Assembly (NCBI GenBank): GCA_947588945.1
Contig: CANPZY010000015.1
Location: 1 to 37,727 of the forward strand
DNA length: 37,727 nucleotides
Origin: an uncultured Clostridia bacterium
GTDB lineage: Bacteria > Bacillota > Clostridia > TANB77 > CAG-508
Direction of reading: 5' to 3'
How positions within the stretch are numbered: position 1 is the stretch's first letter; each line of letters starts with the position of its first letter. The notes under the pieces were generated by a model. It was not told the origin of the DNA. It saw nothing but the letters and a program-made list of their open reading frames with translations, and searched no databases. Below, piece after piece: positions 8,524 to 18,121 of the stretch. Position numbers and translations under genes: made by a program.

Positions 8524-9990
8524 ATGAGAAAATTTATAAAATTAATTAGAGAAAAATGGCTTAGACAGACCAGCTTAACAATACTACTTGTAGCAATGAT
8601 ATTTGTTATATTCATATTAATAAATAAAATTGTTCAAAATATAAATATTTCACCAATTGATTTCACACAAGAAAGGCTATACTCATTATCGAGTGAATCA
8701 AAAGAGCAGATAAGTAAAATTGAGTTGAATGTTGATATGTATTTCTTTGGTTACAGTGAACAAAGTGCAGCTGTAATACTAGGAAAACAATATAAAGATA
8801 TAAATGATAAGATTAATGTTGAAGTAATAAATACTGCAGAAAGACCGGATTTAGCAACACAGTTTGGAGTAGGTTCAACAGATCAATTAGTTGCTGTTTC
8901 ATCAAATCAAAGATATAAAGTAATTGATAGTAGTGAAATGTATACATATGATAGTACTACTTATGAAACAGTAGATATAACAGAACAAAAATTAACCAAT
9001 GCTATTCTAGATGTTACAATAGCAAAGAAACCTCAAGTTTACTTTTTAACAGGACATGGAGAAGAGGGAATAACAAATGAATCATTTATGTACTTTTTAG
9101 CTCAACAAATAACTAATGAAGTTAATGATGTAAGCACACTTGATTTGTTACTATCAGATATGCCAGAAAGTTGTGATGTTTTAATAGTAGTAAATCCAAT
9201 AAAAGATTTTACTGATTTAGAAAGAGAAAAAATTGAAAATTATATAAATAATGGCGGAAAAATTGTCTGGATGCAAGATCCATATATGTTTAATGAAGAT
9301 TCATCAGGTTCTAATTTAGTAAATATAAATAAAATTTTATCATTATATGGAATTAGCTTTTCAAAAGGAATTGTTTGTGAACAATCATCGTCTAATATGC
9401 TAGTTGGAAGTCCTGAGTTAATAATTCCTGAATTAACATATAATAGTATAGTTAAAGACATTTATACGGACGGATCAATAGTAATGTTTGATGCAGGAAA
9501 AATAAACACATCAGATGCAGAAACACTTGAAAACCTTGGAGTTACAGCATCACCATTTATAAAAACTACAGAGGAGGCATTTTATAGAGAAGATGCTAAT
9601 TCAAGTATATATACAAAATTAGATACAGACGAAGAAGGTCCATTTGTATTAGGAGAAGTTTTAACTAAAAAGATAAATGATGAAAAATCATCTACACTTA
9701 TTGCGTATTCAAATGCATTATTTGCAACAAATTATACATTACAAATTGGACAAAGTATTGTTACACCAATAAGCTTAAGAAACAACGGAGATATTTTATT
9801 AAATACAGTAGCATATTTAACTGATAGAGAAGATTCAATTAGAATCAGAAAAGACTTAGGAGTTGTAACTTATACTGCTACTCAGATGCAAGATAATATT
9901 GTAAAAATAGTTATATTTGGCATTCCAGTGTTAATAATTATTTTAGGAATAATTATCACAATTATAAGAAAAAAGAAAAGAAATAAATAA
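8524..9990 (+). CDS. GldG-like ABC transporter auxiliary protein
   Basis: This 488-residue protein has a transmembrane helix near each end (about residues 17-40 and 457-480) and a long extracytoplasmic domain. It belongs to the ABC_transp_aux/GldG group, shown by the NISPIDFTQERLYSLSSESKEQISKI opening, the VYFLTGHGEEG segment and DVLIVVNPIKDFTDLEREKIENYINNGGKIVWMQDP, a glutamine amidotransferase-like fold piece. The ATG at 8524 is chosen because GGAGG lies six bases upstream; a TTG at 8512 overlaps it. It is third in the transporter operon. The C-terminus ends in a basic RKKKRNK. Confidence 0.87.
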   Translation: MRKFIKLIREKWLRQTSLTILLVAMIFVIFILINKIVQNINISPIDFTQERLYSLSSESKEQISKIELNVDMYFFGYSEQSAAVILGKQYKDINDKINVEVINTAERPDLATQFGVGSTDQLVAVSSNQRYKVIDSSEMYTYDSTTYETVDITEQKLTNAILDVTIAKKPQVYFLTGHGEEGITNESFMYFLAQQITNEVNDVSTLDLLLSDMPESCDVLIVVNPIKDFTDLEREKIENYINNGGKIVWMQDPYMFNEDSSGSNLVNINKILSLYGISFSKGIVCEQSSSNMLVGSPELIIPELTYNSIVKDIYTDGSIVMFDAGKINTSDAETLENLGVTASPFIKTTEEAFYREDANSSIYTKLDTDEEGPFVLGEVLTKKINDEKSSTLIAYSNALFATNYTLQIGQSIVTPISLRNNGDILLNTVAYLTDREDSIRIRKDLGVVTYTATQMQDNIVKIVIFGIPVLIIILGIIITIIRKKKRNK

Positions 9991-10010
9991 TAAATAATAA
10001 ATATAAATTA

Positions 10011-10104
10011 AAAATATAATTAATTTGAAATTTCTATTTCACTACTTTAAATGTATACAAAAAAAGCTTTAGTGAAATGAAATATGAGAATTAATTATAT
10101 TTTT
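10011..10104 (+). terminator. Large nested hairpin, probable terminator or attenuator
   Basis: An outer stem of AAAATATAATTAATT with AATTAATTATATTTT encloses an inner stem of ATTTCACTA with TAGTGAAAT. A T run follows. It fills most of the 183-base gap between the transporter operon and the next gene. It is AT-rich, so its stability is uncertain. Confidence 0.5.
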
Positions 10105-10173
10105 TTTATATTAATTTACAAATTATTACTCATATGATATTATACAATAAAATAAATATGGGAAAGAAAATAT

Positions 10174-11364
10174 ATGATATCAGGTAATAAAAATAAAAAA
10201 AATGAAAAAATAAATCATAAAAAGGGTGTAATAAAAAAGAGAATTTTTTTATGTTTAATATTTATTTTTATAATTGCTTTTATAGTTATTTTAGGACTAT
10301 ATTTAGGTAATAACGTAGTTAGATTATGGATGGATAAATATATATTTCGTAGAGATATAGGAGAAGAAAATCTGCCGGCAATTGAAATCGATGAAAGTGA
10401 AGATACATCTGTATTTGCTTATGGGGGTTATATTGCAACTGTAGCAAATAACACATTAAATATATATAATAATCAAGCAAGCATAGTAACAACAATAAAT
10501 GTTTCGGTGACATCTCCTATATTTGCAGGAAATGGTAAATATTTGCTATTAGCAGATGAAGGAGGTACAAATTTATATCTTATATATAATGATAGCTTAC
10601 AATGGCATAAAGAGATGGAAGGGGATATTTCACAAATAACAGTTAATGAAAATGGAGCAGTAAGTGTAGTATTATCTGGAACAACCCATAAATCAGTAGT
10701 TGTAATGTATAATATAAACGGAAATGAGGAATTTAGAACATACTTAACGACAGCGTATGCTACTGATGTTGCAATTTCAGAAGATAATAAATATTTAAGC
10801 TTTGTAGAAATAAAAACATCAGGAACGGTTATAGAGTCAAGTGTAAAAACAATATCAATAGAAAAAGCGAAAGAAATTCCAAACGAGTCAATAATTTATA
10901 CTTATACAACTAATTCAAATACATTAATACTAAAAATAAAATATAAAAATGATAAAATTGTTACATATTGTGATAATAGTATACATATATTTTCAAATGG
11001 AAACGATGAAGAAATGTTAAAAATTGATAATAAAACGAGCTTTGCTGATATAAATTTAGATGGATATATATGTAATATTTCAGAAAGTAGTTCTAGTAGT
11101 CTGATTAATAGCCAATATGAGCTAAATATAAAGAATATTGAAAATAAAAAAGAGCATGTATATTTTATAAAAAGTGCAATAAAAAATATTTATTGTAACA
11201 AAAATATAATTGCTGTAAGCCTAGGAAATGAGGTAGAGTTTGTAAATACTAAAGGATGGCTTGTAAAGAAATTTACATCTATCCAAAATATTAAGGACAT
11301 AACAATGGCTGACAATGTAGCTGGAATAATTTATAAAGATAAAGTAAAAATTGTTAGCATGTAA
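10174..11364 (+). CDS. DUF5711 family membrane-anchored beta-propeller protein
   Basis: This 396-residue protein has a basic N-terminus, a single transmembrane helix (about residues 23-46) and an extracytoplasmic domain. That domain has repeated short beta-strand motifs of the type VFAYGGYIATVANNTLNIYN, GNGKYLLLADEGG and VAISEDNKYLSFVE, spaced as in a WD/propeller fold. It matches the DUF5711 family found beside CvpA genes in Clostridia. Its neighbours, a CvpA-like gene 24 bases downstream and an LCP gene beyond that, point to envelope biology. Biochemical function is unknown. Confidence 0.78.
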   Translation: MISGNKNKKNEKINHKKGVIKKRIFLCLIFIFIIAFIVILGLYLGNNVVRLWMDKYIFRRDIGEENLPAIEIDESEDTSVFAYGGYIATVANNTLNIYNNQASIVTTINVSVTSPIFAGNGKYLLLADEGGTNLYLIYNDSLQWHKEMEGDISQITVNENGAVSVVLSGTTHKSVVVMYNINGNEEFRTYLTTAYATDVAISEDNKYLSFVEIKTSGTVIESSVKTISIEKAKEIPNESIIYTYTTNSNTLILKIKYKNDKIVTYCDNSIHIFSNGNDEEMLKIDNKTSFADINLDGYICNISESSSSSLINSQYELNIKNIENKKEHVYFIKSAIKNIYCNKNIIAVSLGNEVEFVNTKGWLVKKFTSIQNIKDITMADNVAGIIYKDKVKIVSM

Positions 11365-11388
11365 AAAATTAAGATAGGAGATATTAAA

Positions 11389-12039
11389 ATGATAGTTGAT
11401 ATAATAATTTTAGTTGTAGTTGTATTAGCAATTTTATTAGGAATTCGTAGAGGATTAATGGTAAGTTTAGTAAACTTTTTCTCAATCATTATTGCATTAG
11501 TAGTTGCATTTATGCTTTATAAACCAGTAGGAGAATTTATTATAGATAGAACGGATATAGGGAATGATTTAAAACAAATAATAGAAGAAAATATTCCAAT
11601 GAGTGGAGATGAAATAATGCAAATCGGAGAAGATTCAAATTTGCCAAAAGGAATGAGAGAATTTATTAATAAACAAGCTCAAGATGTGAATACTTCAAAA
11701 GATGATGCAATCGAAAAAATATCCACACAGTTATCTACTGAGATAATAATGATAATCTCATTTATAGGAACATTTATAGTAGTTAGAATAGCATTAATAG
11801 TAGTAAAAATAGTCTCAAAGATAATTGCAAAACTACCAATTATAAATCAAGCAGACCATATTGGAGGTGCAATAGTAGGAGCGGTTCAAGGAATAATTAT
11901 AGTTTACTTTGCTTTTGCAATAATCTCAACAATTTCACCTGTCCTAGAAAATACAAAGATTTTACAACAAATTGATAATTCGTTTGTAGGAAAAATGATG
12001 TATAATGATAACATCATAATGAATAGATTGAAAAAATAA
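11389..12039 (+). CDS. CvpA family membrane protein
   Basis: This 216-residue protein has four predicted transmembrane helices. The opening MIVDIIILVVVVLAILLGIRRGLMVSLVNFF is the standard CvpA N-terminus, with the conserved glycines and RRG. The C-terminal half has the second conserved hairpin, DHIGGAIVGAVQGIIIVYFAFAIIS. A soluble loop (about 55-110) separates them. CvpA is linked to colicin V production in E. coli and to envelope homeostasis elsewhere; its role here is not defined. GGAG lies nine bases before the ATG, and the gene follows DUF5711 as an operon pair. Confidence 0.87.
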   Translation: MIVDIIILVVVVLAILLGIRRGLMVSLVNFFSIIIALVVAFMLYKPVGEFIIDRTDIGNDLKQIIEENIPMSGDEIMQIGEDSNLPKGMREFINKQAQDVNTSKDDAIEKISTQLSTEIIMIISFIGTFIVVRIALIVVKIVSKIIAKLPIINQADHIGGAIVGAVQGIIIVYFAFAIISTISPVLENTKILQQIDNSFVGKMMYNDNIIMNRLKK

Positions 12040-12060
12040 GAATGTTTATTGTAAAATTTA

Positions 12061-12089
12061 TTGATATTTTTAATGTATTCTGTTATACT
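12061..12089 (+). promoter_or_regulatory. Promoter of the LCP gene
   Basis: TTGATA, a 17-bp spacer and TATACT form a good sigma-A promoter. The predicted start site leaves a leader of about 30 bases with AGGAGAG. Confidence 0.7.
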
Positions 12090-12124
12090 AATAGCTAGCT
12101 AAATGTAGTAGGAGAGTGGAAATA

Positions 12125-13459
12125 TTGGGAAAACAAATGAAATCAAAAGAACAAAAAAAATCCAAGAAAACAAAAAAAGTTAAAAAGGGAAGAATTTTTA
12201 AAAGAATTTTTTTAGCAATATTAGCAATAATTCTAGTATTAGCAATAGTATTTATATATAAAATTCAAATAAATGGTGGTGGAGTTTCAGGAATAATTAC
12301 GACTATAGTTGGAAGTAGTAAAGAAAAAATAGCTGAACTTGATGATATATATATATTATGTATGGGAAAAAGCTTAGAATTAACAGATACAATTATAGTT
12401 GTTAAATATAGTCCAAAAAATCAACAAGCATCAATGCTATCAGTGCCAAGAGATAGTTTTGTTGGAAAAGATAAAAGTAAAGCTGTTCCTTATGACAAAA
12501 TAAATTGTAAATATTCTGAAAATCCACAAAAAACAATTGATGCGGTAAATAACTTTACAGGATTAAATATAAAATATTATATAACTATTGATACAAAAGC
12601 ACTAAGAAAATTAGTTGATACAATTGGAGGAGTTTATTTTGATGTACCAATAGATATGGATTATGATGATATTACTCAAAAATTAGCTATTCATATAAAA
12701 AAGGGTTATCAATTATTAAATGGAGAACAGGCAGAAGGTGTAGTAAGGTTTAGACATAATAATAATGGAACCTCATATTCAGCAGAATATGGAGATAATG
12801 ACCTAGGAAGAATGAAAACCCAAAGAGAATTTATAAAGGCAGTAATTAGTCAAACAATGAAAGCAAGTAATATCACTAAGATAAATGAATTAATGAATAT
12901 TGCCAAAGAAGAAGTAGAGACTAACTTATCTTGGGATATAATAAAAGATTACATTCCTGCATTATTAAACTTTAATACAGATAATTTAAGGTCAGATATG
13001 TTGCCTGGTGCAGCAGAATATTGCAATGGAGTATCAGTATTCATAGTAAACACAACAAAAGCAAAAGAAGTAGTTAATAATTTGTTTTTAAAACAGATAA
13101 ATAACGAAGAATCTGGAAATATTGGAAATGAAATAATAACAGGAAATACAGTTAATACATTAGGTGAACAAAATGTAGTAACAACAAAGAAAAAAACAGA
13201 TATAAAAATTGAAGTTTTAAATGGTACAGCATCTACAAGTAAATTTAACTTAGCAATTACGCAACTAAAAAATCAAGGATACAAGATAACAAAACAAGGA
13301 AAAACTAATGTTACAAAAAATACTATTATAATAGATAGAAAAAATAATACATTAGAAGCAAGAAACGAAATAAAATCATTACTTAATACAGGAACCATTC
13401 AAATAGGTGAAGATAATAATGATGTAGACTTTACAATAATTATAGGACAAGATTATTAA
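12125..13459 (+). CDS. LytR-CpsA-Psr (LCP) family transferase with LytR_C domain
   Basis: LCP enzymes attach undecaprenyl-linked glycopolymers such as teichoic acids or capsule to peptidoglycan on the outer face of the membrane. After a very basic N-terminus and one transmembrane helix (about residues 25-48) comes the LCP domain: DTIIVVKYSPKNQQASMLSVPRDSFV, DKINCKY, the GLNIKYYITIDTKALRKLVDTIGGVYFDVP block, and LLNGEQAEGVVRFRHN...DLGRMKTQREFIKAV with its conserved arginines. The C-terminal about 90 residues (IKIEVLNGTASTSKFN onward) form a LytR_C domain. I prefer TTG at 12125, about ten bases after AGGAG; GTG at 12116 is too close to it and ATG at 12137 too far. It could attach the polysaccharide made by the cluster further downstream. 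Confidence 0.88.
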   Translation: MGKQMKSKEQKKSKKTKKVKKGRIFKRIFLAILAIILVLAIVFIYKIQINGGGVSGIITTIVGSSKEKIAELDDIYILCMGKSLELTDTIIVVKYSPKNQQASMLSVPRDSFVGKDKSKAVPYDKINCKYSENPQKTIDAVNNFTGLNIKYYITIDTKALRKLVDTIGGVYFDVPIDMDYDDITQKLAIHIKKGYQLLNGEQAEGVVRFRHNNNGTSYSAEYGDNDLGRMKTQREFIKAVISQTMKASNITKINELMNIAKEEVETNLSWDIIKDYIPALLNFNTDNLRSDMLPGAAEYCNGVSVFIVNTTKAKEVVNNLFLKQINNEESGNIGNEIITGNTVNTLGEQNVVTTKKKTDIKIEVLNGTASTSKFNLAITQLKNQGYKITKQGKTNVTKNTIIIDRKNNTLEARNEIKSLLNTGTIQIGEDNNDVDFTIIIGQDY

Positions 13460-13460
13460 T

Positions 13461-13507
13461 AAAAAATAGTGGGGGCTATTAAAAAATTAGCATACCCGCT
13501 ATTTTTT
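13461..13507. terminator. Bidirectional terminator
   Basis: AAAAATAGTGGG pairs with CCCGCTATTTTT (one G-T pair), with A and T runs at either end. It separates the convergent LCP and carboxypeptidase genes. Confidence 0.82.
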
Positions 13508-13516
13508 ATATATAAC

Positions 13517-14938
13517 TTATGATTTTTTCTTTTTTCTTTTTGTATAGACAATCATAATCAAAAGCATTATGATGAAAATACAAAATAGAGCAATGATAAA
13601 ATTCATATAACTAACAGAATAAACATCTCTAGCAGCAACTAAATCAGAGGTATAGGTTTTACCATTAAATTTATAAGATATACATCCAACAGTTTCACCT
13701 TTTGCAATAGGAGCAAGCATTTTATAAAATAAAATGTTAGGAGTAATATCAAAAACCTCATCTTTTTTTACTAAAACATTAATATTATCTTTTAATAATA
13801 AATCTAGATTGTTATTTCGAGGATCTGCATTAATAATTTTAACAGTAGTGCCAATATTTCCAGCAGTATTTAAATCTTGATATGAGTAGTTATTAAAGCC
13901 ATAATCAAATAAAGTTTTACAATCAGCTTCTCTACTTGTATCCGTTTCTCCTTCTGGTATTTCTGAATAATTTTTTTTAGAATTAAGAACTACAGCAATC
14001 AAACTAAAATCATCTTTTTTTGCACTAGCAACTATGCAAGATCCGGCAGCATCAGTATATCCTGTTTTCATACCATTCGCATATTCATAAAAAGATTTTC
14101 TTCCATTATAAAGAAGAGGATTAGTAGATTTACATGTACGAATATCAGAAGTGTATAGTTGAGTGTTTGGTAAAGAAAAAGACATATCATCTACTATAGC
14201 CATTAATGTTGGATTTTTGTATGCATATTGTCCAATTAAAGATAAATCATGAGCTGTAGAATAGTGATTTTCATTTTGAATTCCATTTGGGTTGACAAAA
14301 TGTGTATTAGTGCATCCAATTTCAGCAGATTTTTCATTCATCATATCTGAAAATTTTGCTATGCTTTCGTTAAACTTGTTTTTTGCATCTATAGAAGAAT
14401 CTAAAGCATAATTATTACCACCATTTGCAATATATTCAGCAAGAACGAAAGCAGCATCATTTGCGGAGCCAATCAATAAACAGTAAAGAAGATCTTTTAC
14501 ACTAAAACTCTCACTTGGAATTAGGTTCATATTTGAGTAAGTTGCAGGAACTGATGCTACTGCATAATGGCTAACATTAACCATATCATCTAAGTTACAT
14601 TTTTCCAAAACTAAAATAGCTGTAACAAGTTTTGTTGTACTTGCAGGATACATTTTTTCAAAACCATTTTTATTATATAAAACCTCTCCAGATTTTTCAT
14701 CAATTAATATGCAAGCTTCAGCATAAATATCTAAACCTTCACTATTAGAAATATAATCGTTGTTGTTTTCAGAAGGAGTGCCAACAGAAGCTTCACTTTG
14801 AACATAAGACGGCTCATCTATAGCATAGCTAAAAGCATTGCTGGTTAGAAGTATAATTAAAATCAAAAATAAAAGAGAAATTTTTAATAATTTTTTATAA
14901 TAATATGTGAATTTATATTCGTAAATTTGTTTTTTCAA
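13517..14938 (-). CDS. D-alanyl-D-alanine carboxypeptidase (PBP5/DacF type, S11)
   Basis: This enzyme trims the terminal D-Ala of peptidoglycan stem peptides at the outer membrane face. It has a signal/anchor segment (about residues 18-38), then the penicillin-binding fold with all three active-site motifs: S100-T-T-K103, S158-A-N160 and K291-T-G293 (MKTGYTDAAGSC). A PBP5_C-like domain follows (about 360-440). The C-terminus is a true transmembrane helix (about 445-467) with a KRKKKKS tail rather than the usual amphipathic helix. Total length is 473 residues. AAGGAG precedes the ATG on the minus strand. Confidence 0.9.
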   Translation of the reverse strand: MKKQIYEYKFTYYYKKLLKISLLFLILIILLTSNAFSYAIDEPSYVQSEASVGTPSENNNDYISNSEGLDIYAEACILIDEKSGEVLYNKNGFEKMYPASTTKLVTAILVLEKCNLDDMVNVSHYAVASVPATYSNMNLIPSESFSVKDLLYCLLIGSANDAAFVLAEYIANGGNNYALDSSIDAKNKFNESIAKFSDMMNEKSAEIGCTNTHFVNPNGIQNENHYSTAHDLSLIGQYAYKNPTLMAIVDDMSFSLPNTQLYTSDIRTCKSTNPLLYNGRKSFYEYANGMKTGYTDAAGSCIVASAKKDDFSLIAVVLNSKKNYSEIPEGETDTSREADCKTLFDYGFNNYSYQDLNTAGNIGTTVKIINADPRNNNLDLLLKDNINVLVKKDEVFDITPNILFYKMLAPIAKGETVGCISYKFNGKTYTSDLVAARDVYSVSYMNFIIALFCIFIIMLLIMIVYTKRKKKKS

Positions 14939-15191
14939 AATAATCTCCTTAATAGAAATTTAATAATAATTATAATAACAATAATTAGGAAATAAATCAA
15001 GAAAAAATCAATATTAAGTATATGAAAAATAGCATAAAAATATTCTCAAAAAGTTTAATATTAAATATATGAATGGTAAATTTGATATATTTAAATAAAA
15101 TATATGATGTATGCAAAAAAATTTTATAAAAAAGATATGTAAAAAGCAGATAAATATTTGCAAAAAATTTAATAAAAAAGAAAGGAAAAAA

Positions 15192-15929
15192 ATGATAGAA
15201 AATTTATTAGAAAAAATAAGAAATTTAACCAATAAACAGAAGATAATAGTTTGTATTATAATATTTTTAATAATTATTTGTGGATTTGTATTCTTATATA
15301 AGATGTTTTATGTAGAAGACGATGAAATAATTATACAACAAAATGAAACTGAGGAAAGCGTGAATAATGAAGAAAACAATATAGAAGAAAATATAATTCA
15401 AAATATAAAAGAGAACAAAATAGGGATTTTAAATAATAAAAATACAATAGTAGTCCATGTAGTAGGCGAAGTAAATTCGCCTGGAGTTGTAACATTAAAT
15501 GAAGGGGCAAGAATAATTGATGCAATAAACGCAGCAGGAGGAAAAACAGAAGATGCTGATTTATCAAAAGTAAATTTAGCTTATATAATAGAAGATGGAG
15601 TGCAAATATATATACCAAGTATCACAGAAACAGCAAAAATTGGTGAAAGTGAACAAGAAGAAATAAAATATATAAGAGAAGACGCAGGGGAGGGAATTAT
15701 ATTAACAACAGCATCAGAAGAAACTAATGAAAAACAAGTAAAAGTAAATATTAATACAGCTAATTTAGAAAAGCTACAAACCTTGCCAGGAGTAGGAGAA
15801 AGTACAGCTAGGAAGATAATTGAATATAGAGAAAATAACGGAAAATTTACTAACATCGAGGATATAAAAAATGTATCAGGAATAGGAGAGAGTAAATATA
15901 ATAGTTTAAAAGATAATATAACAATATAA
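15192..15929 (+). CDS. ComEA-like DNA-binding protein (SLBB and helix-hairpin-helix)
   Basis: This 245-residue protein resembles the competence DNA receptor ComEA. It has one N-terminal transmembrane helix (about residues 18-40), an acidic linker, an SLBB domain (VVHVVGEVNSPGVVTLNEGARIIDAINAAGG, about 85-150) and a C-terminal double HhH domain (VNINTANLEKLQTLPGVGESTARKIIEYRENNGKF, then VSGIGESKYNSLKDNI). The ATG at 15192 is preferred because AAAGGA lies just upstream and it begins right before the anchor; an in-frame ATG at 15111 has no ribosome site. No comEB/comEC lies alongside, so a role in DNA uptake is possible but not shown. Confidence 0.87.
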   Translation: MIENLLEKIRNLTNKQKIIVCIIIFLIIICGFVFLYKMFYVEDDEIIIQQNETEESVNNEENNIEENIIQNIKENKIGILNNKNTIVVHVVGEVNSPGVVTLNEGARIIDAINAAGGKTEDADLSKVNLAYIIEDGVQIYIPSITETAKIGESEQEEIKYIREDAGEGIILTTASEETNEKQVKVNINTANLEKLQTLPGVGESTARKIIEYRENNGKFTNIEDIKNVSGIGESKYNSLKDNITI

Positions 15930-15931
15930 AA

Positions 15932-15966
15932 AATCCCATTCTTATATAAATTATAAGAGTGAGATT
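15932..15966. terminator. Bidirectional terminator
   Basis: AATCCCATTCTTATA pairs imperfectly with TATAAGAGTGAGATT around a short loop, between two convergent genes. Confidence 0.7.
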
Positions 15967-15992
15967 ATATATTATAAAAATTGAAAAATATA

Positions 15993-17711
15993 TTAATTTG
16001 TATAGTTTTGTCTATACTTTCTTTCAAATAGTATTGTATAAATTATAAAAATCATAACCACTAATAATGAAATTATAAATGAAATTTTCTGAATTAAGGT
16101 ACCAGCATAATTTACAATAATTTCTCCATTAGAATTTTGATCTAAAGATATACTTATAAAACCATTATCACTTTCTTTTATAGGAAGAGTATTACCATTT
16201 AACGTAACTTGGTATCCTGGGTAATAAACATAAGGCAATTCAATATCAGCATTTTCAGTTGTATTCTCAACTTTTAGCTTCATATAACTTTTATTTTTTT
16301 CTTGTTCTGTTATATTAGTATTTCCAGATAAAATAATTGCATCTTGAGATCGATTAGCTAAATATGAAATTTTAGCTTTAGAAGGAAGATATTCGAAATA
16401 TGCGCAATTATCAGTTCTATCAGTATCTTCATTTACTACGTCTATTTCAGAATGTACAGTTTCATCGTGATTTTTGTCCATTGAAGCTAATCTAACTAAA
16501 GGGAAAATATATACTAAAATTAAACAACATAAAATAATAACTTGGTAAAACTTTATCTCTTTAAAGATTTTTACGATATTTACAGCAGAAATAGTACTTA
16601 ACAAGAAAGTCGATATAAATAAAAATCTATAAGGAAATTGAATAAATGCAAATACACTAGGCATAGAAGTCCAAGGAAATAGATTAGTTGTCGCAAATAA
16701 TAAAAATAATCCTGTAATAAGAGTAATTAAATATAGTTTCCTCTTTTTAACATCGATTTTTTTATAAACAAAAGGTGTGAAAAGTAATGGAATAAGTATT
16801 TGCAAACCTATTGCAAAACACATATCCTTACTGATATTTTCAGGGTCTGATAAATATCCTGAAATTCCTCTTTGCATTTTTCCAAATATTAATTGTGAAA
16901 TATAAACGGAATGTTGGTGCATATCTTCTAAAGTCCCCATTTTTCCATCATCGAAGACAGAATAATCACAAGAAAATTTCGCTTCCATCATTGGACCGTA
17001 GAAAAAAGCAACAATACCGACCATAAATAAAGCATCTATTAGAAGTGTAAGAAATATTTTTTTAGTAAAAACTTTTTTTATGTTGAAAAGTACATAAATG
17101 ACTGCGGGTATAATTGTTAAGAGGGTACTTATATTATGTGTTAAGGCTAATCCACAAGCACCAATTACTAAATACCAATGCTTCTTACAATTTTGGTTAA
17201 AAATGTTGTATAGGCCATGAAAAACTAGAGGAATGAAAACAAATGAAATTATTTCTCCAATAGCCATTCTAATATAGATGACAGTTAGTCTATATGGTGC
17301 AGTTATATAGATTATAGCAGACAATAAAGCAATCATTTTATTTTTAGTAATATCATACATTAAATTATACATAAAGATTCCAGACAATATTATAGTGGCA
17401 ACTAATAATAATTTAACACCATTAATATAGGAATTAGAGAATATTCTAAAAAAGATTACCCCATAAGTGCTTATTGGTGGATAAAATAAGTTCCACGAAT
17501 AACCAAAACCATTTGCAAAATTGGAAATTATATATGGTAAAAATTGCCCTTCTTTTACTGATAAAACAGTACCGATTGCTTTACTTACATGATATACAGA
17601 ATCATGAGCAATCACAAGCCCTTTTACAATTAAGGGACAAGATAACATTAAGCTAATTAAAATAATTATAAAATAATTATTTTTTAATAATTTTAATACT
17701 CTTTCTTTCAT
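15993..17711 (-). CDS. PTPS-related multi-pass membrane protein (probable GT-C glycosyltransferase)
   Basis: This 572-residue protein has about 10-12 transmembrane helices. Its N-terminal loop reads VIAHDSVYHVSKAIGTVLSVKEGQFLPYIISNFANGFGYSWNLFYPP. That places an acidic residue after the first helix, as in GT-C enzymes using lipid-linked sugars, and matches the family called '6-pyruvoyl-tetrahydropterin synthase related' (a misleading name). An extracytoplasmic beta-rich domain (about 420-545) precedes the last helix. I infer a membrane glycosyltransferase of envelope glycans; substrate is unknown. GGAGAG precedes the ATG on the minus strand, and the gene has its own promoter. Confidence 0.75.
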   Translation of the reverse strand: MKERVLKLLKNNYFIIILISLMLSCPLIVKGLVIAHDSVYHVSKAIGTVLSVKEGQFLPYIISNFANGFGYSWNLFYPPISTYGVIFFRIFSNSYINGVKLLLVATIILSGIFMYNLMYDITKNKMIALLSAIIYITAPYRLTVIYIRMAIGEIISFVFIPLVFHGLYNIFNQNCKKHWYLVIGACGLALTHNISTLLTIIPAVIYVLFNIKKVFTKKIFLTLLIDALFMVGIVAFFYGPMMEAKFSCDYSVFDDGKMGTLEDMHQHSVYISQLIFGKMQRGISGYLSDPENISKDMCFAIGLQILIPLLFTPFVYKKIDVKKRKLYLITLITGLFLLFATTNLFPWTSMPSVFAFIQFPYRFLFISTFLLSTISAVNIVKIFKEIKFYQVIILCCLILVYIFPLVRLASMDKNHDETVHSEIDVVNEDTDRTDNCAYFEYLPSKAKISYLANRSQDAIILSGNTNITEQEKNKSYMKLKVENTTENADIELPYVYYPGYQVTLNGNTLPIKESDNGFISISLDQNSNGEIIVNYAGTLIQKISFIISLLVVMIFIIYTILFERKYRQNYTN

Positions 17712-17749
17712 TATAAGATCTCTCCTAAAAATTTTTTATGATTGTTGAA

Positions 17750-17779
17750 ATTATACTATATAATAGATAAAATCGTCAA
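17750..17779 (-). promoter_or_regulatory. Promoter of the PTPS-related gene
   Basis: Read on the minus strand, TTGACG, an 18-bp spacer and TATAAT lie about 40 bases upstream of the start codon. Confidence 0.65.
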
Positions 17780-17895
17780 TTATATTAATTGCAATTTTTT
17801 TCGTTTGTGCCACTTTTGTGACTTCGGACGAAAAATATCGATTGCAAAAATATTCTAATTTTAATAAAAGATTTTGCTGTAATTTTGTAAAAATA

Positions 17896-17927
17896 AAAAA
17901 ACAAAGTATATTTCAACTTTGTTTTTT
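17896..17927 (-). terminator. Terminator downstream of the initiator tRNA
   Basis: AAAAAACAAAGT and ACTTTGTTTTTT form a perfect stem around an 8-base loop, about 60 bases beyond the CCA end of the tRNA. Confidence 0.75.
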
Positions 17928-17989
17928 TATTGATGTGCATAAAATAAACCAATATTCGAAAATAATTAGAAGTTCTTTTATGTCCATTC

Positions 17990-18065
17990 TGGTTGCGGGG
18001 GATAGACTCGAACTATCGACCTTTGGGTTATGAGCCCAACGAGCTGCCAACTGCTCCACCCCGCT
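17990..18065 (-). tRNA. Initiator tRNA-Met (CAU), complete with CCA
   Basis: The minus strand folds into a full cloverleaf with anticodon CAU (loop CTCATAA). Initiator traits are present: three G-C pairs in the anticodon stem (GGG/CCC), an A-U pair at 11-24 in the D stem, and an unpaired first position. Base 1 reads as A opposite A72, where C1-A72 is usual. The 3' CCA is encoded. The T arm is GATAG-TTCGAGT-CTATC. Confidence 0.93.
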
Positions 18066-18091
18066 ATATAAATTACTCACAACACTTACAT

Positions 18092-18121
18092 ATTATAATA
18101 TAGTAGATATGATTTTGTCAA
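18092..18121 (-). promoter_or_regulatory. Promoter of the initiator tRNA
   Basis: On the minus strand, TTGACA, an 18-bp spacer and TATAAT lie just upstream of the tRNA 5' end. Confidence 0.75.

Noticed and set aside
17818..18033. 71-codon open frame on the + strand ending SILVAGDRLELSTFGL
   Set aside because: Its 3' part is the antisense of the initiator tRNA and its middle is the tRNA terminator. GDRLELSTFGL-like peptides are a known artefact of translating tRNA genes backwards.
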